Source: Heliocidaris erythrogramma
Lineage: Eukaryota; Echinodermata; Echinoidea; Camarodonta; Echinometridae
DNA: 64,000 nucleotides
Direction of reading: 5' to 3'
NCBI GenBank assembly: GCA_025617745.1
Contig: CM046855.1
Location: 19,747,880-19,811,879, forward strand
Shown piece by piece: positions 12,001 through 27,000 of this stretch. The notes under the pieces are model-generated. The model was not told where the DNA came from and did no database searches. It saw only the letters and a program-made list of their open reading frames with translations. A program made the translations under genes and the position numbers. Within the stretch, counting starts at the first letter, position 1; each line of letters opens with the position of its first letter.

Positions 12001-15000
12001 GAGTGGCTTGAGATCAGGTCTTTCATAGAATCTCTTGATGTACTGTATGGCCTGGGATCTGACCTCTGTTCTCTCATGTTGGGTCAGGTCAAGCAGCTCT
12101 CTCACATACTTCTCCAAATCAGCTGGTTTCTTTAGAATCAACTCTCGAAGGGCATGCATACCAGCAAAGAAATGAGTCTAGAAATTGTACAAAGACATAT
12201 AAACCAGTTGTTAAATCCCCTCTAATATGTAAATGTTGGCACATATAAGATAAAGATTCTATCAGTCAAGTTGGATCAAAATAAACAAAAAAATAAGGCA
12301 GTAGTGTGTTCATATCAATACTTTTTATCCCAAATATATTCTTTATTCGTTTGTTATCCGTACTTCCTCATATCTAAATCTGCTCAATATTCATGAGCTT
12401 CACTTGGAGCACAAACTCATTTTTTGAGCTGTTCTTGAGATACACATTTCTAACTGGAATAGGAACGACATTCAACTCATTAGATATACAAGAAAACAAA
12501 TTGTACACTCCCATTGAGAAAATCATAATACATAGGACAGCACAAGATACTAACCTCATCTTCACAGAACTGTCTGATGACTTTCAGAGCATCATCTGTA
12601 ATGACAGGTGCCTCCATAACAAGCCTGTTGAACAACCTGTGCGATGTGAAGAGGGAGACATAACTCAGCCATTGTTTGCGGATCACAATAATAATACTGA
12701 CTCTGAATGGACAGTCAAAGAATGATGTCCAAAATTAAGTAAAATTTAAAATCCTGATCAAATGATGAGAAGTGATAATAGTACAATACAGTGAAACCAT
12801 AGACAACTCACAGGAGTCAAGAAATCTGGTCTTTATTTGCAGGAGGTCTTTGTGTAATGTTTACTTTAGTGCAGGTTTCAATGAGAACCACTGTTCAAGG
12901 GAAACAAAAATTGTGAGCTAGTCTTTCTATATAGGTGTTCGCTAAAGCAAAATTCACCATATTAGGTTCATTCCTTATACAATTGAAAAGAAACAAAGAT
13001 GAGGGTTGGCACAAATAATCTTCACTTTAAAAGATACTAACGCAAAATAAAGTTCATTCAACCTGCATTTGATTACAGGTTATATCCAGAATTATCTAAA
13101 GCATTTGCTAAGTTACAAAAAAACTACAATGAAGCCTGTCTATAAAGACCGCTCAAGGGAGACATGAAAAGTAGTCTTGATGAGCAGGTGGTCTCTATGT
13201 GCAGGTTGCTTTAATACATGTTTTAATGGGAAAAACAAATTGTGGTCTTTATAGACAGGTGGTCGCTAAAGCAGGTTTGACTGTAATACAATTACAAGAT
13301 CAAAAGAAAAAAAGTAAATAGACACTAAAGCTTGATACTTACCCATCTCTCTGATCAGTCCTGACCAGTAAACTCTTGAGAAGGTTACACAGAAGGCTAT
13401 CGTATCGCTGTGTGGTCACATCTTGGCTATGGGTATGAGGCATGTAGCCTTGGATGTTGGCATATTCCTGGTACAGCCAGGCCAATGCAATGTCACTACG
13501 GCTTCGTAAATCCTCTAGAATGTGATTCTCAAGCACTAAAAGACAACAGTAAATTTATAACGAGATAGTTTGTTCATACAAGAGGATAGTATAAAGCAGA
13601 ACTGGCACGATTTAAATCACCTTGATTAAAAATCGGCTTGATTTTTTTAACCACTGATGTACATCAAAAACAGAGAAATACATTAAAAATTTTGTTGTTG
13701 ATTTTGTTGATACAACAAACAAACAAAAATCACTCAAGACTCATGGTTTTCCAAATTTGTTGTTTTTTTTCCAAATATTCATCCAAGTAACAGTTTTTGT
13801 ATTCCAGATAATGGTTGATATTAGATCTACCAAAATATTCTGTTTCTTTTCTATCGGAGCAACATTTACGACAATAACCCTTTAAAATAATCAAATAAAT
13901 TAATAATCAAATAAATCTGAATTTTAATTAATTTTTTTCAAAATCATGATTTTTTTTCCAACTCTGGTATAAGGTAAAGATGACATAACAGATTACCCCT
14001 GTCCATTCAGTATGTTGTCGCAACAAAAACAGAAAGTACCTTAGTGTATACACACCCCAAATCTTCCAGCTACACAAATCTTTTTAGATGGAAATTCATA
14101 GTGATTTATTCCCTATCCTTGTAAGGTTGACGGAGAATATAACACTGTCATGAATAGGAATAACTAATTGCTGTGTGCTCTCTGGGCTTACATGAAGTTT
14201 ACACAAGGAAAATTTGGATGTCTTGAAACTTGTTTCAAATGTGCATCCTGGGTAAGAAGTGATAGTATAGACTCTGCAAAATATACGTGGCAGAAGAGAA
14301 TTTCGGACTGCAAGTATGAGGCTACGATAATACTTACAATCAGACAGGTTTCCTCCAAACTGAGTGACAAGAGCAGACAGAATCTTGGTTCTTGTTTTCG
14401 CTGCAGGGCCATGACTAACAGCTTCTGCAATGAGGAAAACAAAGGACACATCTCAGGTTTAATAAAGTCATCTGTTGAAAGCCAGAAGAGCATTAACTCT
14501 GTGTTTAATTATATGTGTTTACGTCCTTCTGGCTCCAAGACAGACTAAATGAACATTTACTAAACATAAAACAAGTTAAAACTATATTATCCTTTTCAAG
14601 ACTTCCTCATAACTATTGATTGAATCGTAATACCATACATTCTACACTGCTCTTTTATACATTAACAAATTCATAATAAAGTGATAATCAGCTGTTGCTC
14701 AAAAAGAGACAAAGCATGCCATAATCATAACATATTTCATAAAAGAAAGACCCTAAGAGAGACTAGTAGGAATTTAAAATATATCTCAAAAACAGATGTG
14801 TTACTTAAATATGTTATATAACCAGTAGTCTATTTTCTTCTTCTTTTTATCATATGGTCAAAACCCTTTGATGGAATTAAAAGCATTGTTTATGCCTACT
14901 TTCCGCAGAAATAATCCTCTTGACGGCCCCACAAGCCAGTTTATTGGCATCATCCACGGACAAGAGATGGGTGACCTCTCGCAGTTTGAAATGCTTAGGT

Positions 15001-18000
15001 CGCTTTACCCCCTTGGAAGGTTGAGGCTCCATCACGATAGGGGCTTTCTTCTTTGGTTCATCGGGTGAGGGTGCTGTACCTATCAATAACATATCAAACA
15101 ATAAAATCCTTTAAGGTCATGTATGAAACCGCTGGACTCCCTTGAGAGCTTTGGGGCTCTATCCCAACAAGGACTTTCTTTTAGCTTCACATCATTTACC
15201 TTCAACATGACAAAAAAAATCACCCCATGACGAAATTTGGGAAAAGCAATGCAAGTCACAAGTAAGAGAAGAAGTCACAAGTTTGACTATTTTTGGAAAA
15301 TGCTGTCCAAAAAATGTGCATGAAGGATCTGACTTTTCAAAAGTGATTACAGAGGGAGATTCCATAACACATGGCATGAGGTGACATTGCAATACTGAAG
15401 AAAATATGAAACTGAAATTGAAACATATTTACTGTATGATGCATTTCCATAACAGTCTCATGTAATTTTTCAACAACAATGGAAAAATTGAAGAAAAAAA
15501 AAGCTCAAAGAAGTTGAATCTATTAAGCATATAGGCATTTATGTCTTGGTTGTTGAATAACACTCACACGATTTTTATCAAACTTTAACTGAACTGACTT
15601 TGCTCCTGGTAAAATAAAAGGAAGTAAATATAACACATATTACAGAGTTCAACATTAACAGGCACCCGGGACACTATGGAGTCCAAAATTCAAGTTCAGA
15701 CCCCAAAATTTCAAAACTTTACTATAGGACCCATGCACAGAGGCACTAAAAATGTCAACCCGTACCCCCAATGAAAAGGAGCCCTGCATATTACAAAATT
15801 CAAATTACCACTTTTGCCCCCAAGAACAGGAATGCCTTTGGTAGTGAAATCCTCTTCTTCCATCTTCTCTGGTGGTCCTTGCTCTTCTTCTACCTCCAAA
15901 TCCTGCATTAAATCAGAACCACATGACACAAATTAAACCTGTTCAGATAAAACTTCACTGTTTTAAGTTACATATAATTATGTATATGAATTCAAATATA
16001 TTTAAATTGGCGATAAATTATATCATTTTAGAAAGGATAACCTTAATAGCATTTATATTTAAGTTTCATCTAATGGTTGTAATTCTACATAAAATGAATG
16101 TTTGGCAATAAATGGTTACAATAAAAGAAAACTAAAATTAATGTTACTATGTTAGGAAAGATTATATGTCATAGAATTGCAATAACTTACAATGTGGTGG
16201 CATACAATCTGTCATAACACAAATCAAACATTGAACAATTTATTTCTTATCTACACTGTAATCATGATAATCTATTTTGTACTTTGTACTTGGATATACA
16301 TATACTATGTTACTGCTAAATACATGTTTTTTGTGCATATTTGCTATGTTTATGCTACACTGTACATGTATGATATGATTACACCAATAAAAAAGATTTA
16401 AAAAAAAAAAAAAATTGAACAATTTATCGTAACACAAACAAAATATGCAGCATTGAAAATAAAGCATTTCAAGCTGACAGAAATAAGAGAAATTATTCAA
16501 TTCAGGTTGAAAAGATGAAGAACAGGAAGAAGAAGGAAATAAAGAAAACATTAATAAAGGAAATGGAGTAAAGAAAAACACAGGAGAAATAAAAATTTTC
16601 ACAAAAAATAAGATCAAAGTACTGTAAAACAAGAAACTTTCCAGTGCATATAATGTTTGCGAATTTGCGGGTGGTTTCGACTCGCGAAAGTTCATGCTGC
16701 GAAATCATTGAATTACAACTGACACAACACAGAACTTTTGTAATTAGCGAAAGTTTCTTGCTGTGAAAATGGCTGTCGTTTAGAAATTGTGAAATTTACA
16801 TGTCGTGAACGTTTCTGGTTTGACAGTATTAGGTTAAGCATATAGAATGCATTCTCTAGGAACTACACAGAACTCACCTCATAATTGCTAGGTTTGATTC
16901 CAGCTGCAGCCAGCTGATTGCTAACCATCCTGGCTAAATGTTGGACCTGGGTATCTGTTCCTGCTGCAGCAATAGGTGTGTAGGTAGCCTGGAATGTTGC
17001 CGGCATTGTGTCTGGTAAAGATACCTACAGAAGAAGAACAAATCTATGAAGTCCTTTCTCTACCACAAAGCTTATATGGTGCAAGATCAACTGTTGAGCA
17101 TACAGTGACACTACTTACATCAAGAGACACTTTAATTCATCTATCCTTTTGTGATGTCATTTGTCTGTTGATTTTAAAAGCCTAACACAATGGCACCTAC
17201 AGATTACAAGCACAGGAGAAATTTAATAATGACAGGAAGAAACGGCAAGATATTTGTTATGTCAGGGTCATCAATACTTGACCAAACTGGGTAATTTCTA
17301 AAATAAAACATGCCAAAGTCTCACACTTTGGCTACTTTCTTGTGTCAAAGTTTACAAGTGGTTTCTGGGGCTTTACACTCTCAAGGACTAAATAATATTT
17401 CATACATTTTTCTATAAGCTGTAAATACCTACCATACTCAAGAGCACCAGGTTTGCCACATTCTCGTGGTTCCGAAGCAGTGGTTCTAACTCAGACGCTA
17501 GGAGATCAATCACGGTTGCCTTGGTAACCCTCTTACTTGGTCCTGGCTCATCTTTTTTCTTGTCTGCCGCTTCATCCTCTTCATCATCGTCAAGAATCTG
17601 GGATGTGCAAGATGGAAAGTGAGTCATTACCTTCAGAAAACCACCCTATGCAATCATGATCAGAACTTCCTTTGAAGAACTAGACCATTCAATGTAGTGT
17701 AACCCTTCAGAAATGATTGGCCCAAGTAGAAGGAAAAAATAAAACTAGATGAATCTTCGGCCGCACGCGGTCAGAATTTATGCCTCCGCCATCACCAGAT
17801 TGGAAATGTATGGCATACATGTACACTCAAAAAAGGATTGGTCCAACAAAATTACAAATCTTTTCACTTAAAATGCACAGGAGACAAAAAATTTATTTCA
17901 TTTTATTTTCAAATAAAAAACTTACCATTGATGACTTACAATCATCAAATACACCAAGGAAATAGAAATTTTATAGCAAATAGACCACTGTCCCCTTGAA

Positions 18001-21000
18001 ATTTCTAAAATAGGTAGGCCTATAATGACCTCTATGACCTTTGAACTTTGACCTTTAGACCCTAAAATCTAATCAGTTCATCGTCCCTCACATATGCATA
18101 CATGGGCCAAGTTAGAGGTTGATCTGTCAAACAGTTCTGAAGTTATTGCGAGAACGAACCATTTTTATGTACATAATGACACCTCTACCCTTTTACCTTG
18201 AGACCCCAAATAACCAGTTCATCGTCCCTCCCATATGCAAATATGGGCCAGGTTAGAAGCTGATCTGTCAAACAGTTCTTCAGTTATTTCGAGAAATAAC
18301 CATTTTTATGCCTCCGCCCACCGAAGGTGGGTGCCGGAGGCATTATGTTTTCGGGTTGTCCGTGCGTCCGTGCGTGCGTCCGTCCGTCCCACTTCTCGTT
18401 ACCGCGATATCTGAAGAATCATTTGAGGTAGGAACCTCAAACTTGGTACTAGTATGTATCCCCATACGAAGATGAACCGATTAGATTTTGGGGTAAGTAG
18501 GTCAAAGGTCAGAGGTCAAAGAGGTCAATTTACATGAAATTACATGAAATTCTTGGTTTTTAGCACCGTTACCGCGATATCTCAAGAACTGTTTGAGGTA
18601 AGAACTTCAAACTTGGTACTAGTATGTTTCCCTATACGAAGATGAACTGATTAGATTTTGGGGTAAGGAGGTCAAAGGTCAGAGGTCACAGAGGTCAATT
18701 TACATGAAATTACATGAAATTCTTGGTTTTTAGCACCGTTACCGCGATATCTCAAGAACTGTTTGAGGTGAGAACTTCGAACTTGGTACCAGTATGTATC
18801 CCCATAGAAAGATGAACTGATTAGATTTTGGGGTAAGTAGGTCAAAGGTCAGAGGTCACAGAGGTCAATTTACATGAAATTACATGAAATTACTGGTTTT
18901 TAGCACCGTTACCGCGATATCTCAAGAACTATCTGAGATGAGAACTTCAAACTTGGTACCAGTATGCATCCCCATAGAAAGATGAACTGATTAGATTTTG
19001 GGGTAAGTAGGTCAAAGGTCAGAGGTCACAGAGGTCAATTTACATGAAATTACATGAAATTACTGGTTTTTAGCCTCGTTATCAAATATTTCTAGAACAG
19101 TTTGAGCCATCAACTGAATTTAGGCGGAGGCATATAGGAGACGCAGTCACATTCATCTTGTTATGTATATAATGACCTCTATGACCTCCTAAAATCTAAT
19201 CAGTTCATCGTCCCTCCCATATGAATACATGGGCCAAGTTAGAAGCTGATCCGCCAAACGGTTCCTAAGTTATCACAAGAACGAACCATTTTTATGTATA
19301 TAATGACCTCTATGACCTTTGACCTTGAAACCCCAAAATCTAATCAGTTCATCGTCCTTCCCATATGCATACATGGGCCAAGTTACAAGCTGATCCGCCA
19401 AACGGTTTTTAAGTTATCGCGAGAACGAAAAGGGGACGGACGGAACGTACGGACGGACAGACGGACGGACGACCCGAAAACATAATGCTTCCGGCACCAC
19501 CTGCGGTGGGCGGAGGCATAAAAACATAACAGTAAAAGTTTGAAAAATTCTAACAAAAAATGAAAAAGGAGGGGGTGGGGTAATTTTCCAAAGAGTCAAT
19601 TGTCCTTGGGTCGTCCAGGAGACCTGCACCCATGGGATAATTACTGACACATGAAAAAGACCAACTGAATTTTACAATCTTGAAATCTTCTGAAATCTTA
19701 CCTTCTGCTTTTTCCTTTTGCTCTGATCACTCTCCTCATTACGTGGCCGTTTTGGTCTATCCACCACTCTTGGCGTGTTTCGTATGACCTAAAATGAAGA
19801 ATCAAATACAAGCTTATCACATTGAGGCATAGCGAGGGACACACTCTTGACATGTCTTCCAAACTTCTGTTTTTATCAGTGTTTTTAATCATTCGCAATT
19901 CAGCCATTGGCTGCAATGAAATGATAATAAAACCTTCAATTCAATTCAAATTCAACTCATGACAACATGTGTATGTCTTTTGAATGTTGTTCATGGAGCT
20001 TTTTGTTTTCTCAAGCCAATAAAGATGATGTACTTTATAAAAAGTGCTGTGCATAGAACAGGGATGCCTACAATACATGAATAGCTACCCTCTTTCATCC
20101 ACCATTCTGGGATTGAATTAACAGAAGTTTCATAACTTTCCCACCCATTACCTTCGAAACCAGGTGGTTCCTATACTAGCCCTGGGGAGTAACAGAATTC
20201 AGTTATCAACCGGTTATACACCAAATATTTCCACAGTAATGCATCATTTCAATGCAGATTCTAAATGGTTTAAGTCTAAACATAGGACACCAAAAATTTC
20301 ATCGCCCATGATCCCCTTTATTTGCTGTTACAGCTGGTCAAAGTCCAAGGGTAGTACGGGGCAGTATGGGGCGGTTCCGTGACTAAAGGGTTAATCAAAA
20401 GAGCCAAAATAAGCTAAGCTATTAATCACCATATTTACAGACTTCACATGAGTAATAAGTCCTTATTAGATTCATGTACTAGTACACATCTCTGTAAGTC
20501 TATTCTTACCTCTGCTTCAGATGCCCCCAAGTCAGTGAGAAGTGTACCAATGTTACGTCTGAGATCAACAGATGCCTGATGCCTTAGAAGACCAAATAAC
20601 TGAATCTGCAAAAACAAAGATGACACATAGGATTTCAATTGCAAATGCAATGTGGTATCTTATACTTCTCACATGGATTCTAGTTGATTTGTCATGTAAT
20701 ATACTGGTCAACAAAAAAACACAAAAAGAGACAAAAAGGTAGAATGGAAACCAAAAGAGGCCATATCTTTGGAATATTTCTCTTTATGACTGTATTTTAT
20801 TGAATAGGGATATACACAAAAGACCAATCTTTACCTAAATCTCTAAAAACATTTCAGCGAATCCTTCAAACATATAAGCATTCATGAAACTCACCTTGAG
20901 TGTTTTACGGACACTGCTTACTTGTGACTTGGACAAGGTTGGAGGAAGGTTCACTGTAAAATATAACATTCAATAATACGTAAGATGACAGCAACTTTCA

Positions 21001-24000
21001 TTTAATGTGGTTTAAAACATTGTTCAAGTTACAGTTGCATAACTTGAATGAAAATGTGTCACCTATATTTTTTGCATACTTTTTCAGGACCTAGGAGTGT
21101 ATGAAACAAACAAACAGAATCCTTCAAATTACACAAATAGTTAAAAACATTCAATCTCTACTTCAATCAGTAAGAATATGAAATAGACTTACCATGTAGA
21201 TTCTCAAAGGCCTGGATGACTTTAGGCATAAAATCCGGTCTCTGTTTAGCAATAGATGTAAGTGCTCCCATACACACCATCAGGTTGATGCTGTGATAAA
21301 TCATACCAAATATACAAAATATATTAGCTTCAAAGTTAAGTACTTTGAAAATGTAGAATAACTGACTCCAACTTCTCTGACACATTTCTCTGTATTTTTC
21401 ACATCACTTGTAACATACTTACTCCCGCACATATTTCAAACTATGTAAAGGTGCTGAGCGAATGCATAAAATAATAATAACTAGAAATGTCCATTGCTGC
21501 GCAATGCGAATGTATCCCCCGGCACTGGCAGCGATTCGAAGGAGGGACAAAGAACCTCCCCCCTCCCCTCCCTCAAACAAAAGGATGGCGTAGAGACTGC
21601 CGCCAGTGGCCCGGACTATTGTCAACACTAGGGGCAGCATCACCAAAACAATGTGTGTCGATTAGAGTATAATGCATCTCTATAGAAAATTCAAAAGAAA
21701 TATGTCAAGAAATATGACCTGCAGTACGCACACAAGATATCCACTAAAACATGACCTTTGACCCTATGAAAGATGGAACACTGGGGGCAGCATCACAAAA
21801 ACTGTATTCTAGAGGTCTAGTGTAATCTATGATGGACCTCCATACAACATCTGAAAGAAACCAGTCAACAAATGTGTCCTCCAGAATGCATGCAAGACAG
21901 CAACCAAAATATGACATTTGACCCTATAAAAGGTGGAACAGTGGGGGCAGCATCAGCAAACATTATAGATGTGTTGATATCACTAAGACACACCTCCATA
22001 TAAAATGTGAAACAAATCCGTCAAGAAATGTGGCAGTTAGAGCGCACAAAAGACATACATGTATGACCTTTGACCCTATAAAGGATGGAACAATGAGGGC
22101 AGCATTATGAAAAAGTATAAATTTGTAGACTTTACCAAGATACACTTCCATACAAAATTTGAACGAAATCTGTCAAGAAATGCAGAAGAGTGCAAGAAAT
22201 GGACAAATGACTTTTGACCCTATAAAGGATGGAACAATGAAGGCGGCATCACCAAAACGTAAAGATGTGTAGATTATACCAAGATACATCTCCATACAAA
22301 ATTTGAAAGAAATCCATCAAGAAATGTGGCCTGCAGAGTGCACTCATGCCATCCTCCGAAGTATGACCTTTAACCCTGTAAAAGATGGGACACTAGTGGC
22401 AGCATCACCAAAAACTATAGCTTTTTAGATTTTACCAAGATACACCTCCGTACAAAGCTTGAAAGAAATCCGTTGAGAAATGTGACCGCTAGAGCGCACC
22501 CAAGAATGTGATGCGGCGGCAGCGTAACGTTGCTGAATCCAAAGTATCCTCTGGCATTCTGCCGGGGGATAGAATAAATTGAAATATACAAGAAATCATT
22601 TCATAGAAGAATCCTTTATATTTTGTTCTAAAATGTTATAAATTCTCATAGAAATCCTTTTCTTTAAAATCAAACATCACATTAATTCCCTACCAACTGT
22701 CAAACTACATAATATACAAAATTCCTTCAGCAATATGGATCTGACAGTATAGTCACCTTGATATACTAGCAGACACCAAGATACCCAGCAAAGCATCTAA
22801 GGTTTGTGTTCCTTCATGCTGAAGCTTCTTCTTGATTAGGAGAGAATTGCCATCAGGGAGCTGATAAGAGAGGAAATATAACGGGTCAGAATCAAACAAA
22901 CTTTCCAATTTATAATAAATTGTAAGCTTAATCTAAAATAAGCTACTACAGAGATGAGAAGTTTCAAGAGTGTATTTAAGAATAATGAACAACAGTTTTC
23001 CAAGAAAAGCCAGGTAGCAGAATATAAGATCAAGACAAATCATGTTGAGTTGGTAGGAAGCGAGAAGGATGGGAAACTATAGAGCAAAAAACATGTGATT
23101 GATCGGGAACAGTAACCTGCAGCCATCAGTGCACTTCATGTGAGAGGCACACTGAAGGCTGCACCCAACGTAAAAAAATAATGTGTGTTTAAGCCTTGCT
23201 TTCATTGTCATATGTATTATCTATCATATAAAGATAGACTTTAACTGTTAAAGATACAGTTCTGGTCAATAATAACATCATTAATAAAAAAAATTGTCTC
23301 AAAGCAATTGGGAAAGGTTGATCATGGCTACATAAGAAGTGGTTTATACTGTGAGATCTTGGAATTATCAAAAATGATAAGAAATTGACCAAATCTTGCT
23401 GAAAAGCACATGCACTGCACACAGAAATGGGTATATGGGACTGCACACACACACACATGTGAAATGAATGTTCGGTTCAAACTCTTCACCTATTTCTCTT
23501 CACGTTTTGAATATAAGGGCATTTGAAGAGCAATCCTTTTCAGGGGACATTTCTACTATAATATTCTTCCAAACTGACATATAAGGAATGAGAAAGCTCA
23601 CAAATTATTTTCACCTTTCCCAGAACTCAACATTCCCTTTAATGATTAATACGTCTAACCAAACTGTTTTAATCTAATTTCTTTTTGTAAATAATATGTT
23701 CTAAAAACCTGATCCAGTGTGATGTCCTGTTCTGCTCTCTTAGGCATCAGTGAATCAGATGACCTGGCAGACAGTGTGACAACCAACATTTCTGCAAATT
23801 TGATGGCATATGTTCGTACTCTGAAATGAGAAGTTAAAAAAACATACATCGATTTAGTTCCTTATAGAGCTAACTTATTCAAGAAAAGCATTACGCAATA
23901 TTAATCAATCACAGATATTTTACTTTCAGTATTTTCTTCTCTTGAAAAAGCTTGAACACTAAGCATACAAAATAAAAGTACATAAGTGTAAGTTATTTTC

Positions 24001-27000
24001 ATATCTTTAAAAAACAACATTTTACAGAAGTTGAGAGAATCATAAATTGTCTGAAACAGAACTTGTAAACAGGGGAAAATTTTATTTCATGTTGATTTTA
24101 ATTTGTATAAAATTTTTAAAAGAGCATCACATTATTACACAATTTTAAAAGAATAAAAGCAATTATCTTCATTGCTACTAACCCATCATTGTCATCATCT
24201 AACAGCTCAGATACTATCTTCTTCTTCATCAACATCAAAGCTGCCCAGCCAGCCCCCATTTCTTCTCGTATGTCTTTTACACCGGTCAGCCACTGCAGAG
24301 ATATGAGATAAAGTACATCATATATCAGCAACATAAACAAGTTTGAAATAATTTTCCATTATTTTCAGACTTCCGCATACTACTGGCTGTAGACTCCTTC
24401 AGAGTGGTACTAAGGATAGCCATAAGACTATTTCAAAACACACTTCATCACCCAAATTATTTTGTCATGATTAATTTTGTAACAAAATGATTTTTGGTAC
24501 AAAATGATGAACCAAATTATTCTGACATGATTATTTTGTAACAGAATGAGTTTTGTTACAAAATATAATTGGACATGTTCATTTTGTAACAATGATTTTT
24601 GTAACAAAATGAAAATTTTATCATGTTAATTTTGTAACAGAATATTTTTTTGTTACAATATTACCTTTTAAAATTCATTTTGTTACAAAATGAATTGCTG
24701 TTCAATAATTTTGTAACAAAAACGAGTTTTGAGTGAATTTTGTCACAAAATCAGGCAAGTTTGTACAGAATTTTGAATAACTCGGTGAACACTTGGCGCC
24801 CATAGTAAATCAATAGCTCCAATACGATAGTTACCTTTAGGGGAAGCCATCATCATTTCAATAACACACATGATGATGGTAACAACCAACATTTTAGATA
24901 TTAGGTATTTTTATTTCTATTGAAAGTAATAAGCAAAGTGCTGATTTCATCCTTCCAGTTCCCCACAAAGAAACTTCCCACTTCCGGGCCATCCCGATAT
25001 TTGTAAACTTACTTTGATAGTAACTCTGAATAGTTGTGAGGTACACAAGATGACCCTTTTGAGTACAGGAGCAGGCTGGTTCACTTCTGTCAGCATCATG
25101 TGGAGACGAGGCAACACTGTGCATAAAATCTGGTTGTCCTTCTTGCTGCAAGGCAACAAAAACAAATAAAAAACATAATAACAATGTCTGTCAATTATTC
25201 ATGAAACATGTGGATGAGGTACATGGAGGTTGCATAACATTTATCATTTATGATATCATGTGTGAATTCAGCCATTCAATATTCTTTGGTGCATATTGAA
25301 ATATTGAATGAACACATTTGCATTTCACATTTTTTTTCATTAACCTTTCCTGTGCCAAAATATTTAAGAACAATCATCACTGATAAACTTTTCAGGGTAA
25401 AATTTTAATCGATTCTCTCATTGTTAATGAGAATTCTACCACAAGAGAAAAACTCAAAATACATACTTGTTTCTCTTTCAGGATGATGAAATGGATCATT
25501 CTTTGTCTGAACACACGGTACAACATTTCTTGTGGGATTCAAGAGGAGTTAAGTTAATCAAACAAAAATTTGCTCACCAGGCACATTCTGCAAAGCTGAG
25601 GACAAAGTTTCTAACTTCCACAGACTCGTCAAACTGGAACTGAAGAACTTCCTGCACAGAGAAGAAGGGGAAAAAAAAAGGATAAAAAATTCTCATTCAA
25701 CACTTATAATTCCATGGCCTTCCAAATCATATTCTGATCTTTACAATACATACCTTAATTTATCTTAGTGATTTGTAGTTTATATGATCAACTGAACATG
25801 CGTTACTTTTCATGTAACATAGATTTCCAATAGGCTTGAAATGAATCTGATTATTCTTAGGCTTGGTCTTCCAATGGTTGTATCGTACAAAGTATAGTAA
25901 AGAATCGAGAACTCACATCCAGGAAATTGTCGAGTAGAGATGGATCCTTGTTGATAATGAGTTCTTGGACATGTCTCAAGTTGTTGATCTTCTGGGAATC
26001 CTTGGGTAGAGAGTGGGTTTGCTGCAGCAAGTCAACTACCTGTACGGAGAAAGAAATGAAGATTATTGCTGCATTTCCTCATTTGATATCAGTGCTTGCT
26101 TCACTCTGGGAAGTAAAGAAAATCTTTGCTGCCCATGTGAAGTGGATGGTGTACCGGTATGCTATAATAATAGCATGAATACAGCAGACCTATATTTGCA
26201 CAACAAAACAATTATGGACAAACTTTGCAGCACTAATTGACCTAACAAAAGAAAGCGGAAAAATTAGAGAAGTTTGGTAAAAAATTTGAACAAGATCAGA
26301 CAACTATAAAGAAAGGTTAGAATATTAGAAACTTACAATTTTTTTAAAAGGTGTAATCACTTTACATATATGGGAATTTAAAATTAGCTGTATATGTGAT
26401 ATAGTGATGGATAGCAACTTTATCGTCTGACCTGCCAAACCGTCAATTTGAGATTCAACTCAGTTTTTAGTGATCACATCAATCAAATATTCTTAATATC
26501 ATGCTTATTATTCTTCTGATTACTTTCAAACTTTTACCATCCTGATCCTCTTCCTCTTGTTTTTGGCTTTCACACAAATCAACTACAGTATAATTACTAA
26601 GGTTGGATTGCCCTGGCTTATCAACTTTATATGGAAATAAAACCTTAATGCCAATTACTCTGAAAGAAAGCATATTGGTGAAAGTTTGAATGAAATCAGA
26701 CAAGCAATATGAAAGTCATGAATATTTCAAAGTTCAAAGTTGTAATCACTATACATACAGTATATGGGAAATTGGCCCACTGTCACTGCCATCAATATAG
26801 TGGCAGACAACTCTATTTTTCATCAACACAAAAAAAATGACTAGGGTCTAACTTAGATGTCTACTTGGTAGGATATTGTTCTCTTTATGAGGATCTATGA
26901 AAATATGGTATCTACAATATATTGTGAGTAGGAATTCTAATGCCCCTGAGGGAAAAGACAATCCGAAGCAAACCAGAAATACAACATTTTAGTGGTCACA

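Larger units (their letters stand above)
20510..26039 (-). other. SYMPK: SYMPK exons 2-10: N-terminal HEAT-repeat domain
   Basis: These nine exons encode the N-terminal all-helical HEAT domain, about residues 30-300. In other animals it binds the SSU72 phosphatase and thereby couples CTD dephosphorylation to 3'-end processing. Recognisable helices include [44 protein letters not shown] and [19 protein letters not shown]. Exon 11 (19788-19702) then gives a basic stretch (RPKRPRN...KRKKQK) that looks like a nuclear localisation signal. The domain and SSU72 role are family knowledge; no residue-level test was possible here. Confidence 0.8.

Noticed and set aside
21481-22572. CRISPR-like array
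   Set aside because: Regular repeats, but unit length (~152 bp), divergence and metazoan context do not fit a CRISPR array; none is present in the window.
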